Notes under the pieces: model-generated
The model's database searches: none
The model's input: the letters and a program-made list of their open reading frames with translations, nothing else
Told to the model about the DNA's origin: nothing
Source: Firmicutes bacterium UBA3936
GTDB taxonomy: Bacteria; Bacillota; Dethiobacteria; Dethiobacterales; Dethiobacteraceae
Assembly (NCBI GenBank): GCA_002385745.1
Contig: DGEC01000111.1
Coordinates: forward strand, 1 to 5,873
Reading direction: 5' to 3'
DNA: 5,873 nt
Program-made: the position numbers and the translations under genes
In this document: piece after piece, positions 5,869 to 5,873 of the stretch
How the letters are laid out: every line of letters begins with the position of its first letter
How positions within the stretch are numbered: the first letter of the stretch is position 1

Positions 5869-5873
5869 AATGG

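Overview
The window looks like the chromosome of an anaerobic, selenocysteine-using Firmicute, perhaps a Sporomusaceae- or Peptococcaceae-type organism. This is inferred from strong AGGAGG-type ribosome binding sites, a bacterial-type SECIS hairpin, a MtaA/UroD-like methyltransferase and a stand-alone ATP-cone protein. The species cannot be fixed from the sequence alone.

Layout. Minus strand, left part: a UroD/MtaA-like protein (3069 to 1996) is followed 142 nt downstream by one long gene (1853 to 54). That gene is easily mis-annotated as two ORFs because it has an in-frame UGA at 1529-1527. The UGA is followed, at the spacing seen in E. coli fdhF, by a hairpin with a GGUC apical loop. The peptide around it (GVAG-U-IGC) matches the redox motif of the UGSC selenoprotein family. 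The best reading is therefore a 599-residue selenoprotein that fuses a UGSC domain to a large 'DGLP / NGPIR / GALxPGN' domain. It ends in a duplicated 13-residue Cys-containing tail.

Middle: a 381-nt non-coding stretch (3070-3450) holds the terminator of the next gene, several perfect inverted repeats that could form alternative structures, and candidate promoters on both strands. Next is an 89-residue stand-alone ATP-cone protein on the minus strand (3720 to 3451) with a clear sigma-A-type promoter. A 153-nt divergent spacer separates it from a plus-strand DUF4153 membrane protein (3874-5661). The last 212 nt hold only inverted repeats and no convincing gene.

Both edges of the window carry the same 17-nt string, in opposite orientation. 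Each copy abuts a hairpin and lies downstream of the nearest gene's stop codon, so it looks like a 3'-end-associated dispersed element.

The most interesting unit is the minus-strand pair. A corrinoid-methyltransferase-like UroD protein and a UGSC-fusion selenoprotein may form a small uncharacterised redox or methyl-transfer module. The substrate is unknown, and the selenocysteine machinery (selA/B/C/D) must lie elsewhere in the genome.
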